From NCBI RefSeq assembly GCF_026151205.1, contig NC_087076.1:21756828-21820827 (forward strand): a stretch of DNA of 64,000 bases. The letters run 5' to 3'. Below are positions 20,901 to 32,318 of the stretch, piece after piece. This DNA is from Bolinopsis microptera. Its lineage: Eukaryota; Ctenophora; Tentaculata; Lobata; Bolinopsidae. Position numbers and translations under genes: made by a program. The notes below the pieces were generated by a model. The model worked only from the letters and a program-made list of their open reading frames with translations, searched no databases and was not told the origin of the DNA. The stretch's first letter is position 1; every line of letters starts with the position of its first letter.

Positions 20901-20972
20901 GACAAGGTGTCCGCGGAACAGTGGTCCGCAAAGACAGTGGTCCGCCAGACAGTGGTCGCGACAGTGGTCGGC
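20901..20972 (-). repeat. 14-bp array, right cluster, inverted orientation
   Basis: Several GACAGTGGTCCGC-like units with indels, forming the right subterminal array opposite 18415-18498. Confidence 0.8.
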
Positions 20973-21380
20973 TATCTCCGATACAGCCCCATAAATCAAT
21001 TAACTGATTCAGTTCAACGATTTAAGTTACCGAGAACCTTACATTAGTAATAAATAAATAATTATAGTGATGATCAGAGCAGTCCAACGTTTAATTATTT
21101 TGTAGTTATAATAGACAAAAACGTTAGACGGAGCGGAAACCATGGTCTGGACTGATAGCTTGATAAAAATTCCACGAGCCATGTGTACCAAGCAAGAGTA
21201 ATAACTGTACTACTGATAAATTCTAGCAGAATTGCAATGCAACACATACCATATGACCTGAAATATTGCGATAATATGGCGATAATAACCATGATTAGTG
21301 CAAAAAGTATCTAAATTAGAATTAAGAAAATACCTATAGAAGCGAAGCTGATATAGCCTACAGAAAGGTATCCACAACAC

Positions 21381-21458
21381 AAAGACATAGAGTCCAGACT
21401 GAGTACACATGGGTAGTCCGAGTAGACAGAGAAGTACACACAAGATAAGACACAGAAC
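21381..21458 (-). CDS. SLC6 transporter exon (TM9 region)
   Basis: After the acceptor CCTCAG it reads VLCLILCVLLCLLGLPMCTQ and SGLYVF. This is the SLC6 TM9 end with the T/P-x-TQ-GG-Y-F signature (LLGLP..TQGG.YVFQL in relatives). The 5' boundary at 21458 is phase 0 and follows the upstream exon. The 3' end is provisional: the family sequence stops matching after YVF, and a weak donor GTGTTG begins there. The expected continuation (about 20 residues, QLLDYY..G-like) is not found nearby. Confidence 0.7.
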
Positions 21459-21671
21459 CTGAGGAGTGAGGAATGAGGATAGAGAGATTATAAAGTACAG
21501 TAATAAATTGAGATTAAAACTAACTTTTACTCTAAGAATTAGAGCAGGACTATCAAACTAAACCCGATCGAGAACTACTGTCTAAGCTGACTACATTATC
21601 TATGCTGATAAATAAATAACTTTGCTAAAATCTAAATAATTCTAAAATAACTCGCTGCTGACAATGTGTAC

Positions 21672-21884
21672 CTCTTTTCTAATCTTCTGAAAGAAAGGGT
21701 AATCCTGTAACGGTCCCACACAAGCCTCAATAGTCCCAAACTCCGAGTCTATAGCAAGGAGAACCATCATGAAAAAGAAAGCAGCTGCCCACAACTGGGG
21801 TAGGGGCATCTGTGCTACTGCTGTAGGGTAAGCTATGAAGGCGAGACCCCGGAACCGCCTGACATGTCCGATAGTATTTCCTAC
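21672..21884 (-). CDS. SLC6 transporter exon (EL4-TM8)
   Basis: Reads RGLAFIAYPTAVAQMPLPQ, WAAAFFFMMVLLAIDSEFG, then TIEACVGPLQDYPF. It matches the strongly conserved GPGLAFIAYPEA..MP and FF.ML..LG.DS.F...E segment of SLC6 proteins, including the Asp-Ser of the sodium site region. The usual GPG before LAF is replaced by RFRG, which is unusual. Acceptor TATAG above 21884 and donor GTACAC below 21672 give 71 complete codons in phase 0. Exons 5' of this one are not found in the window; they may lie beyond the LINE at 23.3 kb or be lost. Confidence 0.8.
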
Positions 21885-23320
21885 CTATACCTGTGGAAAC
21901 ACAACTCTAACAACTAATTAACTTGTAGTTGTAGCAGGAAACGCCAGAATCTAGCTGGGAAACCTTTTTGAAATCGAATTATGTCAGAGAAGGCAAACTA
22001 TAAAGATATGCGATGCCGATAGTTCGTCGCGCTGCTGCTGTCTTGAAGCCTATAGTTAACAGCAGTGTTAGTGCGTTTACATAAGTTGTTAACTGCTCTA
22101 CCAATTAATTTAAGTTGAACTGAAGAGAGTTGCTGTCGTGTTTTTTATGCAGAATAGTTACAACGAAAACGACACCAAAGATACTATCCAGCTATAAATG
22201 ACACTTATAACAATATTAATATCTGGATCTTACAGTTTATACCCATATATCTACGCGTTTATTAGGTTACAAGAGTGATGGCCACAATAGTTAGTCAGCC
22301 CTTAGTCTCGCCATTAACGTTGTGTAAAACTTTTAAACACATCTTCTAGTGTAAATACCCAAAATTATTACGTATTTCATCCCAAGCAGAACAGCAGTCT
22401 CTAAATTGAATTAAAAAACTTAAACTTGAATAATTAATTTACAAACGAAAATCTTGGTCCTTGTAACTCTATTGCTTATATCTAATTCTGCAGATCTGAT
22501 CAGTATTATCCCGCAAAGACACACAACAACATTCAACACCAGCGCACAAATAAAATATAGGAATTCGAAGGAAGTAGAAGCAAGATCCGGTCCCTGTGCT
22601 ATTTCGGATATCGGCTGATATGTGAACTCTTTACAGAGGAATTCATGACTTGGCGACATCTTAGGATTCAGGAATGCAGGTTCTCGAATCTCGATCCATT
22701 GTCCACCAATTTACAGTAGAAGCCAAAGTGAAACATTCCACTTTGAGCCAGGTATCACAACATGACACATACCCCGAATCTGGCGAATGTTAATTATCAT
22801 TATCACCAAAGTCAGGATGGTAACGGAAGGTATGGGCATGATTTGGAAAGAATGTTGTATGATTTGGAAAGAATGTTGTATGATAGAAGGACGGGATATA
22901 ATATCATCCCAGGCTGGGATGGATATCATCAGTCTTGGAACTGTCAGGTATCGTGAAGCGTTAAAAGAGTCTCGTAGATGGAACATCAAAACACTGGTCC
23001 TGGTGTTCGACTGGTACAATAAAAATGAACGTAGCGGGTTATTTCAAAATGATCCTTGGTGCTTAGTTAACCAGGTTGGTTTTTCGACTCCCACCATATT
23101 TGTAGTGTGATATTTAACAAAGGGTTTGAGATTTTAGATAGATCTGGAAATGGGATTCACATTACTCAGCTGCCCAAGAGTGAGATAGCTAACTGTCTGG
23201 TGACCGGTGTTCAAAAACTCTCTATGCGAAGCGAGAAAGTTCGAAAGCACTGGCCATTAAGGCGGGAGTTTGTCTCGCTCTTGCCTGGTAACTAACGGTT
23301 AAATACAAACTCACAAAGCC
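21885..23320. other. Upstream intron/intergenic region of SLC6
   Basis: No further SLC6 exon can be demonstrated. A minus frame at 22659-22420 contains QPISEIAQGPDLA, which resembles the family's loop before TM8, but there is no matching donor. A 21-bp tandem duplication lies at 22840-22881. Confidence 0.4.
22840..22881 (+). repeat. Perfect 21-bp tandem duplication
   Basis: Two adjacent copies of a 21-bp word beginning GATTTGGAAAGAATGTTGTA. Confidence 0.9.
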
Positions 23321-23818
23321 GTACCCCAGCCTACTACTTATACTTGCCGCGCCAAAATTTTCACAAAATTTTTACAAAATCTTTAAGGGATTATAGCTTA
23401 CATCTTATGGTTATAATGAAAACCCTCGCATGAAAATATATAGTCATGCCCGTGCTCTTATCAGCTTATCGTAAGTTACTAGAATTCTTGCCCGAGTTTT
23501 TTAAACACTTTAGAATAGTTCTGAAATCAGTACTGCTATCGTAATATTGTAATATTGTAGACTACGTTACGATTCTATCTACACACAGAGCTGTATAGTT
23601 CTTGATAGGTAGGTCTAACAAGTTTTCTTTTTCATCTTTACGCTTTCTCAGCACACAGTTTATTCCTCATTCATTCACACGCACACACATTAGCTTTTTA
23701 TACATATTCTTAGACTGTACAAGCTATTCTATACACCATACTATACACTCTTATCTATTTAATATTTTACTTAATTATTCACAGATATCTGGTATTTACA
23801 CATCTTGATTCTTGAACA

Positions 23819-26248
23819 ATGGTTGAACCTAGTTTCAAATCACAATGCTCAAGTTGCTTCGGGTGGTCTTATGCTCCTAGAAATGTTTTCATTTGTCCTG
23901 TATGTGACAAACCAGTTCATAAAAAATGCCTCAAAGATTATCTTGGTTGTATTACATGCTGTCTAAACCTAATACCTGGTTATAGAGTAACTTCCTACGA
24001 ACTTAATGATAATTACAATACAATAACCCCCACTTTTAACCCCTATATTCGTTCTCACGTACTGAATCAAATAGGCGAACTTACTGATGAAATAGATTCC
24101 AGCGAAATCGATCTCAACAATTGTATATCGGAGATATTGGTTAGCTGTAAGTACCAACACCCTGATAATATCAAGACCCCTAGCAATCGCGAATTTAAGA
24201 TACTTTCGTTAAACGTTAGATCACTCGTGAAGAATATCTCAAATTTTAGTGAAGAAATAGAAACATTCTCCAAATTTGACCTCATCTGCCTCAATGAAAC
24301 CAACTGTAAAATTTCTAATCTTCCTAATGGTCTGAACGACATTGAAATCGAACAGTTTTACGAGCCCTTTATCAAAGAACCTGCACGTAAATCTGGAAAA
24401 GGAGGTGGTCTTGCGCTCTATGTTAACAAACGCGTTTGTGATTACGATAAAATACAGGAACTCGAACTCAATCTGAGTCCAGAAGAAGTTACTTGCGGAG
24501 AATTTCAATTGCTTAAAATCAACAATTTTAAAAACGGAAATAAGACAAAAATCATCGTAAATTTCTACCGCTCGCCATCCACAAGCCCTAAAAAATTCCT
24601 TGAAAAGTTTGAAAACGTGCTCAGGGGTCTTGATAGACACTCCAGAAAGCAGATAGTCTTCCTGGGTGATGCAAATATTGATCTTATAAAATACGATACC
24701 GACGCTTACAGCCAGGATCTTATAAGCTTACTAGAAAAATATGGGTTTGCCCAGACTGTCTCCAAGCCTACCAGGGTAACTGACCACAGTGCAACGCTTA
24801 TTGATCACGTGTATACTAATCACGTGACAAACGTTATTAGTTGTAATGTCGTGACGTTGGATATGTCAGATCATCTCGCGGTTAGCACGACCATTAGTTT
24901 AGGAGCCACACCTAGTTTGAACGAGCGATTCCGTAGTCAACGTGTAAAGAACAACAACACTAGCTTGAAATTAGAGGCCCGTGTATTTAACGAAGCTAAT
25001 CATGCTAAATTCAAAGAGCTTATTGTAAGTGAGACCTGGGATGATGCTACCTCCTCAACGTGCGCTGATGAACAATACAATTCCATCTATCAAACGTACA
25101 TGAAACACTACAATACTGCATACCCCCTGAAGCGCGACAGTTCGAGAAGAAAATTCGAAAGAGCTGACCCAAAGCCTTGGATCTTACCCTGGCTTGAGGC
25201 GGCATGCAACCGCAAGAAGTTACTTTTTTTTGAAAAAACTATAAATCCATCACAAAAAAACTGCGACGCGTATGATAAAATGAAAAAGTTTTGTCACAAA
25301 CATGTGAATCTAGCCAAAGAAAAGTACTATAAAAAAATGTTTGACAAATACCAAAACTGCTCTAAAAGTCAATGGAAAATTATCAATGGCCTCCTGAACC
25401 GTAACAGAAAAAAGTTCGGACACACCCGTCTGAAGGACGACGATGGCACGATTATAAGCTCCGATCTGGCAGTCGCTGAGAAATTTAACGGCTACTTCTC
25501 CGGTATTGCAGCCAGTATCAAGAGGCAAATCGCTGCCCGTCGAACCTTTGACCCAGGTGGTTTCAAGCATTTTCTTAAGGCTTCGTGTAGTAACTCGATG
25601 TTTCTTAAGCCTACATCACACGGTGAAGTCCAAAAGATAATATCAGGGCTTAAGAACAAGTCCACACTCGATTGTAAAATTGAGCCATTGAAAATTGCAA
25701 ACAGCTGCGAAAACTTTACCAGGGCACTAGCTAATGTCATTAACTGTTCGTTCTCCAGTGGTACCTTCCCAAATGCTCTAAAAACTGCGAAAGTCGTTCC
25801 TATCCACAAAGGTGGTTCAAAATTGGAAGTAGCTAATTATAGGCCGATCTCTCTTTTGGGATCATTCTCGAAAATTTATGAGAAACTTATGCATGCTCGT
25901 GTTTTAGAATTTTTAGATAAGAACGATTCTCTTTTCGAAAATCAATACGGATTTCGGCCAGGAAGATCGTGCGAACATGCACTGCTCAATGCCCAAAATT
26001 CCATACTACACTCTCTGAATAAGAAACAAATTTCCCTACTGCTCCTGCTCGATTACAGTAAAGCCTTTGACGTGCTTGATCATGAGACCTTGCTTAAGAA
26101 GCTTGACCATTATGGGATCAGGGGAGTCGCGCACGAATGGTTTAGATCTTACCTTTGTAATCGATCTCAATACGTAACTTTAAACGGAACTTGCTCTTCT
26201 AGCATGCCCATAGTTTACGGCGTACCGTACCTCAGGGTAGCATTTTAG
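23819..26248 (+). pseudogene. LINE polyprotein, first frame: zinc finger, APE, RT start
   Basis: 809 codons from ATG 23819. Residues about 10-47 form a PHD/RING-like cluster (CSSCFGWSY, FICPVCDKPVHKKC, GCITC). APE endonuclease spans about 125-355: FKILSLNVRSLV, ICLNETNCK, GGGLALYVNK, VFLGDANIDLI and DMSDHLAVS (catalytic SDH). The RT begins near 655: AKVVPIHKGG, NYRPISLLGSFSKIYEK, QYGFRPGRSCEHAL and LLLLLDYSKAFDVLDHE (motif A). The frame is lost at GVP, where CGTAC is duplicated (26221-26230); the RT continues in another frame. The zinc finger at the start of the same ORF suggests that ORF1 and ORF2 functions may be fused, or that ORF1 is missing. Confidence 0.9.
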
Positions 26249-27306
26249 GACCTCTCTTATTTGTAATTTATATAAACGACCTACCTGGAATTAGTGATTT
26301 TGCAAAGTTCATCCTTTATGCCGACGACGCAAACATATTAATTAGTGGAACCACCCTAGAAGAAATACAATTAAAAGCTAATCAGCTAATTTCACGTCTT
26401 GTAGATTGGGTAGGTGTTAATGGGCTATCTTTAAATGTAAAAAAGACGTGTTACATGATTTTCACTAGAAAAAGAATCGACTTCAGCGGCTTTAATTTGT
26501 CCATTGACAACACTGTAATCGAACGTAAGACTGAAGCAAGATTTTTAGGAGTGATCCTAGACGAAAAGCTCACTTGGCAAAAACACATTACGGCCGTTAG
26601 AATAAAGATGGGTCGCTACCTCGGAGTTATGTATAAGCTAAAGCACCTTCTACCTATCAAAGCCCGCCTAAACATTTTCCAAAGCCTTATCCAATCCCAT
26701 CTAAATTTCTGTTCTTTAGTGTGGGGATTTGCCTCAAAATGTCACATTGAATCTCTGTTCACCAAGCAAAAGCAGGGAATTAGAGCTGTTATGTCAGGAT
26801 ATGTAAATTATAGATATAAAGACGGCAATCCCCCGGAGCACACAAAAAGTGCGTTTAGATTGCATAATATCCTAACAGTCCATAGCGTCATTGTAAAAAA
26901 CGCTCTTATTCTACTACACAAAGTAAGGAACATGCCAAGCCTTCTCCCTAAATCCATCAAAGAACTTTTCCCTCACGATATTCCCACCTATAATTCCACA
27001 TTCGAACATAACCTTTCTTGGTTCACAACTTACAACGGCCCAACATTTAGAAATACTCTTTTCTTCAAAGGACCCATGCTCTCTATTACAAAACAAAGTA
27101 AGGATATAACTATTCCAAGTTCTACCTTTTCAATTGAAATCTTTAAAAATTCAGCTAAGCGCGAACTCCTCAAGCTGCAAAGCTCAGGAGACGATGAAAA
27201 TTGGCCAAATTTCTTACTTTATAGTATACCTGGGCTAAGAAAGTCTCAAAGAGAAGGGCGCTCGCAAATAGACTACAGCACCGAGTTAGTAAGCGACAAC
27301 GCGTAA
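26231..27306 (+). pseudogene. LINE polyprotein, second frame: RT catalytic core and C-terminus
   Basis: Continues the RT immediately after the frameshift. QGSILGPLLFVIYINDLP is followed by the catalytic YADD (26317-26328), then LSLNVKKTCYMIF, RFLGVILDEKLTW and the C-terminal region typical of CR1/jockey RTs (LNIFQSLIQSHLNFCSLVWG). It stays open to the stop at 27304-27306. Apart from the single 5-bp duplication the catalytic motifs are intact, so the copy was probably active not long ago. Confidence 0.9.
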
Positions 27307-27645
27307 AGAAAGATCACTCGCGTCAAATGACTATGATCTGTTATCAACAACATATCATTTTAATTTCACTGCCATTATGCAATGCCGAATTTACATCTGC
27401 CGCGCAAAACTTTTTATCTATTACTATTAAATAGTAATTAGCATGTTTACAAATTGCGACTTCAACCAGTTTTGCAGACCGTTAGTTATATAGTACTTTT
27501 AGTAGGGCATTTATTTTAATATATTTATTTTACATTATTATATTTTAGTGTGACTTCTATAATTTCATTTATGTAATAACCATTGATCAATAAATTGCGG
27601 CACACGCCAACCTCCACCGTGGGGTTTCAAAACAAAACAAAACAG

Positions 27646-30600
27646 ACAATCCGCATAATTAGAGTTATATCCGCATAATTAGAGTTATTCGTTCTATAAA
27701 AATGTGAAAACTTGTCATTTGTAGTGTCAAATGTTACTGAAGTTTTCAAAGCTAAGAGTATGAATGTCTGTTAAAGGACAAAAATGGTATCGGGACATTT
27801 TATTATTCGATATAAAAAGATTAATCTCTAAGTTTTGGGTCTGGGCCAGGGCTTTCATTGGTGTGGGCTTTAAGGTCGGGGAGGTTGCAGGTGTAGGGTA
27901 ACATTTAACGCTCCAAAATGGAGTATAAAAAATGAAAATCACGTACAATAAACCAATTAAGGGAGACGAGAACCACGTACTGCCTAGACGGAGAATTATT
28001 GATATCAAAGTGAGGTTATTATGCACAGGACAAAGTATGATATAATTACTCATTAGTTACAACAATTGTTAAAACAATTGTAACAACAAATGTTACAACA
28101 AATGTTACAACAAATGCTACAACAAATGTTACAACAAATTTCAAAACAAAGTATGCACCTGTGCTCACTATACCCTGTGTCTACGATATCCACACTATAC
28201 TTTTCTGGATCGTAATAGATGTGTTGCCACTGACGACAAGAGCGCTCAATTTCATGGTATGTGACAGCAGCTCTAATAAAATGCCAAGAGATGACAAGGA
28301 ATGTGTAAAATAGTATCTTTGTTGTAATGGCTTAATGGGGCTAACTCTATTTTTGTTGATGTGTCGCGACCCATTGATTTATATGTTGTGTGCACACATA
28401 GTATGGTAAAGTCAGTTAGCTTGTGAGAAATCATATAGAAAGCATATTGGCCGATAACAAAGTTAATAATCAATTCGCTGTTAGGGCAGTAATAAAAGCT
28501 TTTAACAATTCTCTTTGAAACTAATGTTTTGCTTCTTGAAACACAATCCGTTAGACTGATGGTGATTACTGTGTCTTGTTAGTTAATTGACATCAAGCCT
28601 CATAAACATTTGCCGAATAGCGGATCTTTTTTCTTCTTATTAAGTACACATGCAAGGCGCAAGCTGAATTTTTCTAGTTGATAATCTCCAAAAATTTGAC
28701 GAATGATTTCTATTTGTACCAGGTACACAAAGATCCAATTTTAAGATCCGGTCAGTCAGGACTCAGGACTCATACACCAGCATTCTTTCGTCATCGTGAA
28801 ACAATAAACCACGACAACATTAAAAATGGCAATGTTCTGCATACATTTGATTGGTTTAACGGTTATTCATTGCCAAAAATGAACTTTGTAAACGACATTT
28901 AATATTAGGAGGATCTCGATATTTTTCTGGTACTACTTCTTAAGCCCTGTGAAGTGTGAACTCTTCTTGGCTGCGGGCCAGCCAGGGATATATAACTTAA
29001 TAAATACAAAGAGTACTCGAATGGCTTAATTCATAAAGTGGAACGTAATATAAGACGCGGAGCTAAATAATGTAAATATAGAAAAAAAAACTTGGAAGTG
29101 TAATGTTTGATGTGATAGAAAATTATAACAATACCGTTTTATACTAATAACATTAGCTGTTAAACTGTTAAACTGTTAGATGTCATGTATAATTATTAAC
29201 AGTCCCGATAAATACGCCTCATGTATTAGTATATTAGTAATCGTAAGGATTAAATTATTGACCGAGTTGATGACTTTATGACATACTTTGAATGCTCACC
29301 CTTGACTACATTGGCCTACTTGTTATAGCTCCATGAAACTTGCTCTTTTGACAGAAATCAATTGCACTTATTCAGTAAATCCGAAAAATTAACGGACACA
29401 TCAATACTATACTTATTAGGTAATAATTCTTATTAGTATTACGTTGGGGACACTTGATATGGAAATGACACCTATTTATTTATTGTGGGGCGGGGCACAA
29501 ATTACATGTACTGAAGTAGCGACTAGGACGATAACTTATAACGGCTCTAAAAGAAAATATTTCATTGCAAGAACACAAAAAATAACAATAAAACAGGTCA
29601 TCGTTGAAGAGGTATTATATTTTTTATGTTCATGGAAATGCAAATGCAGAATGAGATAGAATAATCCGAGTTTTACAGTTAACATCTTTTACACAGACAA
29701 TTAAACGTCTCGAGAGAACTCAAAAAAGATTATAAACCTTAAAGCTATACAACATTTATGTATCATTAATATATCTATGATAAATGGCACATAATTACAT
29801 AACTAATCGATTCAATAAAGATTGTAACAATTCAATGTAGTGCTCTAAAATGACTTGACCGTAATTACGACTTTTTGCCCGTAGCTTTTACAGTTACTGT
29901 GAAATTTTCAAAACAAAAGCCAGATGATAAACGTACCTAAAGTCCAGTACCCAGCAAGATTTACCTGCTCGAACTAGAGGAGTAGAACGGACGCAAGAAG
30001 CTAAAGAAAACAAATTTGATATGACATCAGACACCGAAACGCACAGGAAAAGTGCACTATACAATATGTAGTGTAAATAATAATATGAATTAAGCGTACG
30101 GTACTACACACAATATATTTTTAATCACATACACTCACACACAACACACTACACAGCAGGGGATCTCAAAAGCGGGTGAAACAGGCAGCACACTAAGAGG
30201 AATCAGGTGAAGCGTAAAGCTACCCGCCACCCTCGCCACGTCTGCTATCAATTGTATTATGTGTGCATATTGCACGTAAATCTAATCATGTTTCAAACAG
30301 TGGGAGAGCAAATGAAGTGCATCCAAGTGTATCGCTGGGAGAATCGCTGCTAAAAGCTCCATTGTTATATACAAAGATCCATAATCCTATTAAGTGACTG
30401 GTCTCGATCTTTAGGGATTTTTAAAAGGAATGATTTTAGTCTTGGAGGAAAGTTCCTAATCCTTCACCGATTTTGGGAAGAAATGATTGGGTTTTACAGA
30501 ATCAAGAAATCAATGCCCATGTAATTGTTTAACATAGCGGTACAGCTATATCTGATTTAAGTTAAAAAACCGGAAGTACCCTATCCAGAAGACTAATCTT

Positions 30601-31746
30601 GCAAATGAATCCGAAACTGTAAAATTGTCGTCATCTGATGACCTTTAAGGTTTGAGTTTAACTTTAAGGGAAACGTAACTTTAGACTATGAAAAGGAGCG
30701 ATAAAGGAAGATTGGAAAATAAAACCGATATGAAAGTTTGACAAACGATCATCAAGCACCCAATCAGGCTGCTTAGCAAGCTGCTTTGCTAGGAAGCTGT
30801 GTCCGGACACAATTAAGGTGATTGAAGACTATCAAGGTGTTAAATGACTCAATTAGGTTTGAATACAACTCGCTGATGAGACGGAAATTGTCATACATGT
30901 AACCAAATATGGAATATGAACACTTGACAGCTATTAATAATATTCTCACAGACTTCAGCAGTGTCGAACTTAATCGTCTAAATCATCGCTAAACTTCCAC
31001 TCTCGATTCTCGAACACGTTGTGATTTCGATAAAATATAAATTAAAAATTAAAATACTAGCATGCCCATAATGATAAGCGAATAATCATTATTCTAATTA
31101 GTTGATCTTGATAGATCTGCAAAAAGTCTCTGTCAATAACGAGTAACAACAGAGTAGGAAATTGTGGATTGTAGATTGCTAAACTTAAGTCGATTGCTTA
31201 TCAAAAGAAAAATCGGAGTCTCTAAAAATCCAGACCACCCACTTGCACTAGATACTGAGATTGGTTAGCATTTCTAAATTCACATCCAAGCACGTCGAGA
31301 ATCTTATAATGCTTGTGTTGTGTGGCGACATAACCTCTCTTGTTGGGATTCCATTCTCTAACAACACAAAAGTCTGCGGCTAACTTACATAACTCATTGA
31401 AAGCACTATGCGTAGTTGAGGTAATGTTGATCAGCCATGCATATTTTAGATTTATGCTAACTCAAAAACAGCCTCTCTCTTAAAATGTTGGAAATGTCGA
31501 AAATGCAAAATTTCCGGGATAAATTAGAATTGATGATGATACCCTAACAGTGTAGACAAACTAATTAGCAACTAAGAGTAAGGCTACATGCTGACTAAAC
31601 TAATCCAACTTAAGCAATCTGAAAGTTGAGTCAAGTAATACAGTAATAGCGTCAGAAGAATAAGACATATATATATATATATATATACAACTGGTTTTCT
31701 TCTCTTAAAGAAAAAGGGCTCTACTAGCTGTAGCTAGGAGCATGAA
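27646..31746. other. Intergenic, mostly unassigned
   Basis: About 4 kb of AT-rich DNA. Supported items: a ~20-bp tandem duplication (CCGCATAATTAGAGTTAT at 27651 and 27671), a 12-bp repeat array at 28053-28140, and an (AT)n run near 31666-31688. On the minus strand, 28265-28180 reads an exon-like peptide (AAVTYHEIERSC, QHIYYDPEKYSVDIVDTGY) bounded by a TTATTAG acceptor and an AGGTGC donor. The neighbouring frames at 28473-28273 and 28053-27727 contain hydrophobic segments. These could be exons of an unidentified membrane protein, but I cannot show it. Confidence 0.35.
28053..28140 (+). repeat. Tandem 12-bp repeat (GTTACAACAAAT)n
   Basis: About six to seven copies of a 12-bp unit with minor variants (GCTACAACAAAT, GTAACAACAAAT), preceded by ACAATTGTTAAAACAATTGT. 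Confidence 0.85.
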
Positions 31747-31953
31747 ATATCGGTACAAAGCAAACTATGCAATTGTCAAACTATAAGTTTCATGTTTGAA
31801 AAGCAATCTTCAGTGACATAATTAACATAAAAATGGCAAACATAATACAACACAGTGCTCCTTTATCAAATTTTATAATTAACAATTAACAATTACTCAA
31901 TACTACTAAACCTATATAAATAACTACAAATCCTAATAACTAATAAATACTAA

Positions 31954-32256
31954 CTAAATATGTCTAACTAAGAATTTCCTAGAGTGCCTACATTTAGAAA
32001 TAATTTCTGATCTTTTATTAATAATGCCTGGGGTTTTAAGTATGTATAGTTTCTCGTCTAAGCAGAGGCCACAATGCCCCGCTCCAGCCTTATATTTTTT
32101 CGATTTAGTAATAATCTTCCAGTCTATGCTATATTCAATCATCTTCTCCTTGAGGTCCCATATCAATTTTGATAACTCGGTACTCAGTCTGTGCTTAGAA
32201 TTCTTAAAACTTTGTCGATGATTGTACCACCGTGTCTTAAAACTGTTTTCAGTCAA
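31954..32256 (-). pseudogene. Penelope-like element, GIY-YIG endonuclease C-terminus (left arm)
   Basis: 100 codons. Just upstream the frame reads TAYIGLTENSFKTRWYNH, which is the YIG half of a GIY-YIG domain as found at the C-terminus of Penelope-like retroelements. It is followed by STELSKLIWDLKEK (catalytic Glu region), IDWKIITKSKKY, the CGLCLDEKLYIL motif and INKRSEIISKCRHSRKF, the usual end of the protein. The reverse transcriptase and the GIY half are absent, so this is a 5'-truncated copy. Confidence 0.85.
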
Positions 32257-32318
32257 TCCAATATAGGCCGTTTCCTTGTTAGGACAAGGAAACGGCCAAG
32301 GAAACGGCCTATATTGGA

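Larger units (their letters stand above)
18400..20985. mobile_element. TIR element with 14-bp subterminal arrays, internally duplicated, in an SLC6 intron
   Basis: The ends are inverted: GTATCGAGATAGCCCGACC at 18400 and GGCTATCTCCGATAC ending near 20984. Inside each end is an array of a 14-bp word (GACCACTGTCYGCG, or its complement on the right). The interior plus the right array are duplicated in tandem with a period of about 1249 bp (TGTCTACCAGATCAT at 18491 and 19740). Copy 1 holds an intact 138-codon ORF; copy 2 has many small indels. Further inverted words inside each unit (CCCCTGAATCAAGCA / TGCTTGATTCAGGGG) extend the symmetry. The superfamily is unknown and the target duplication is not clear. 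Confidence 0.75.
23320..27645 (+). mobile_element. Near-complete CR1/jockey-like LINE
   Basis: One plus-strand element with a presumed 5' UTR before 23819, a single ORF (zinc finger, APE, RT) running to 27306 with one frameshift, and a ~330-bp 3' UTR ending in an AAAC repeat (TTCAAAACAAAACAAAACAG, about 27627-27645). A short oligonucleotide repeat tail instead of poly(A) is usual for CR1/L2-type LINEs. The 5' boundary is a guess: the sequence turns less AT-rich near 23320. No target duplication was found. Confidence 0.8.

Noticed and set aside
21095-21345. Hydrophobic minus-strand frame (SYGMCCIAILLEF) as the missing SLC6 exon
   Set aside because: Only a short partial likeness to TM10; splice sites and phases could not be made to fit both neighbours.
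22420-22659. Possible extra SLC6 exon (QPISEIAQGPDLA)
   Set aside because: Resembles the loop before TM8, but the following residues do not fit and no GT donor exists at the expected place.
31700-31760. Hammerhead ribozyme at the Penelope-like end
   Set aside because: Such ribozymes occur in some of these elements, but I see no CTGATGA...GAAA core here.
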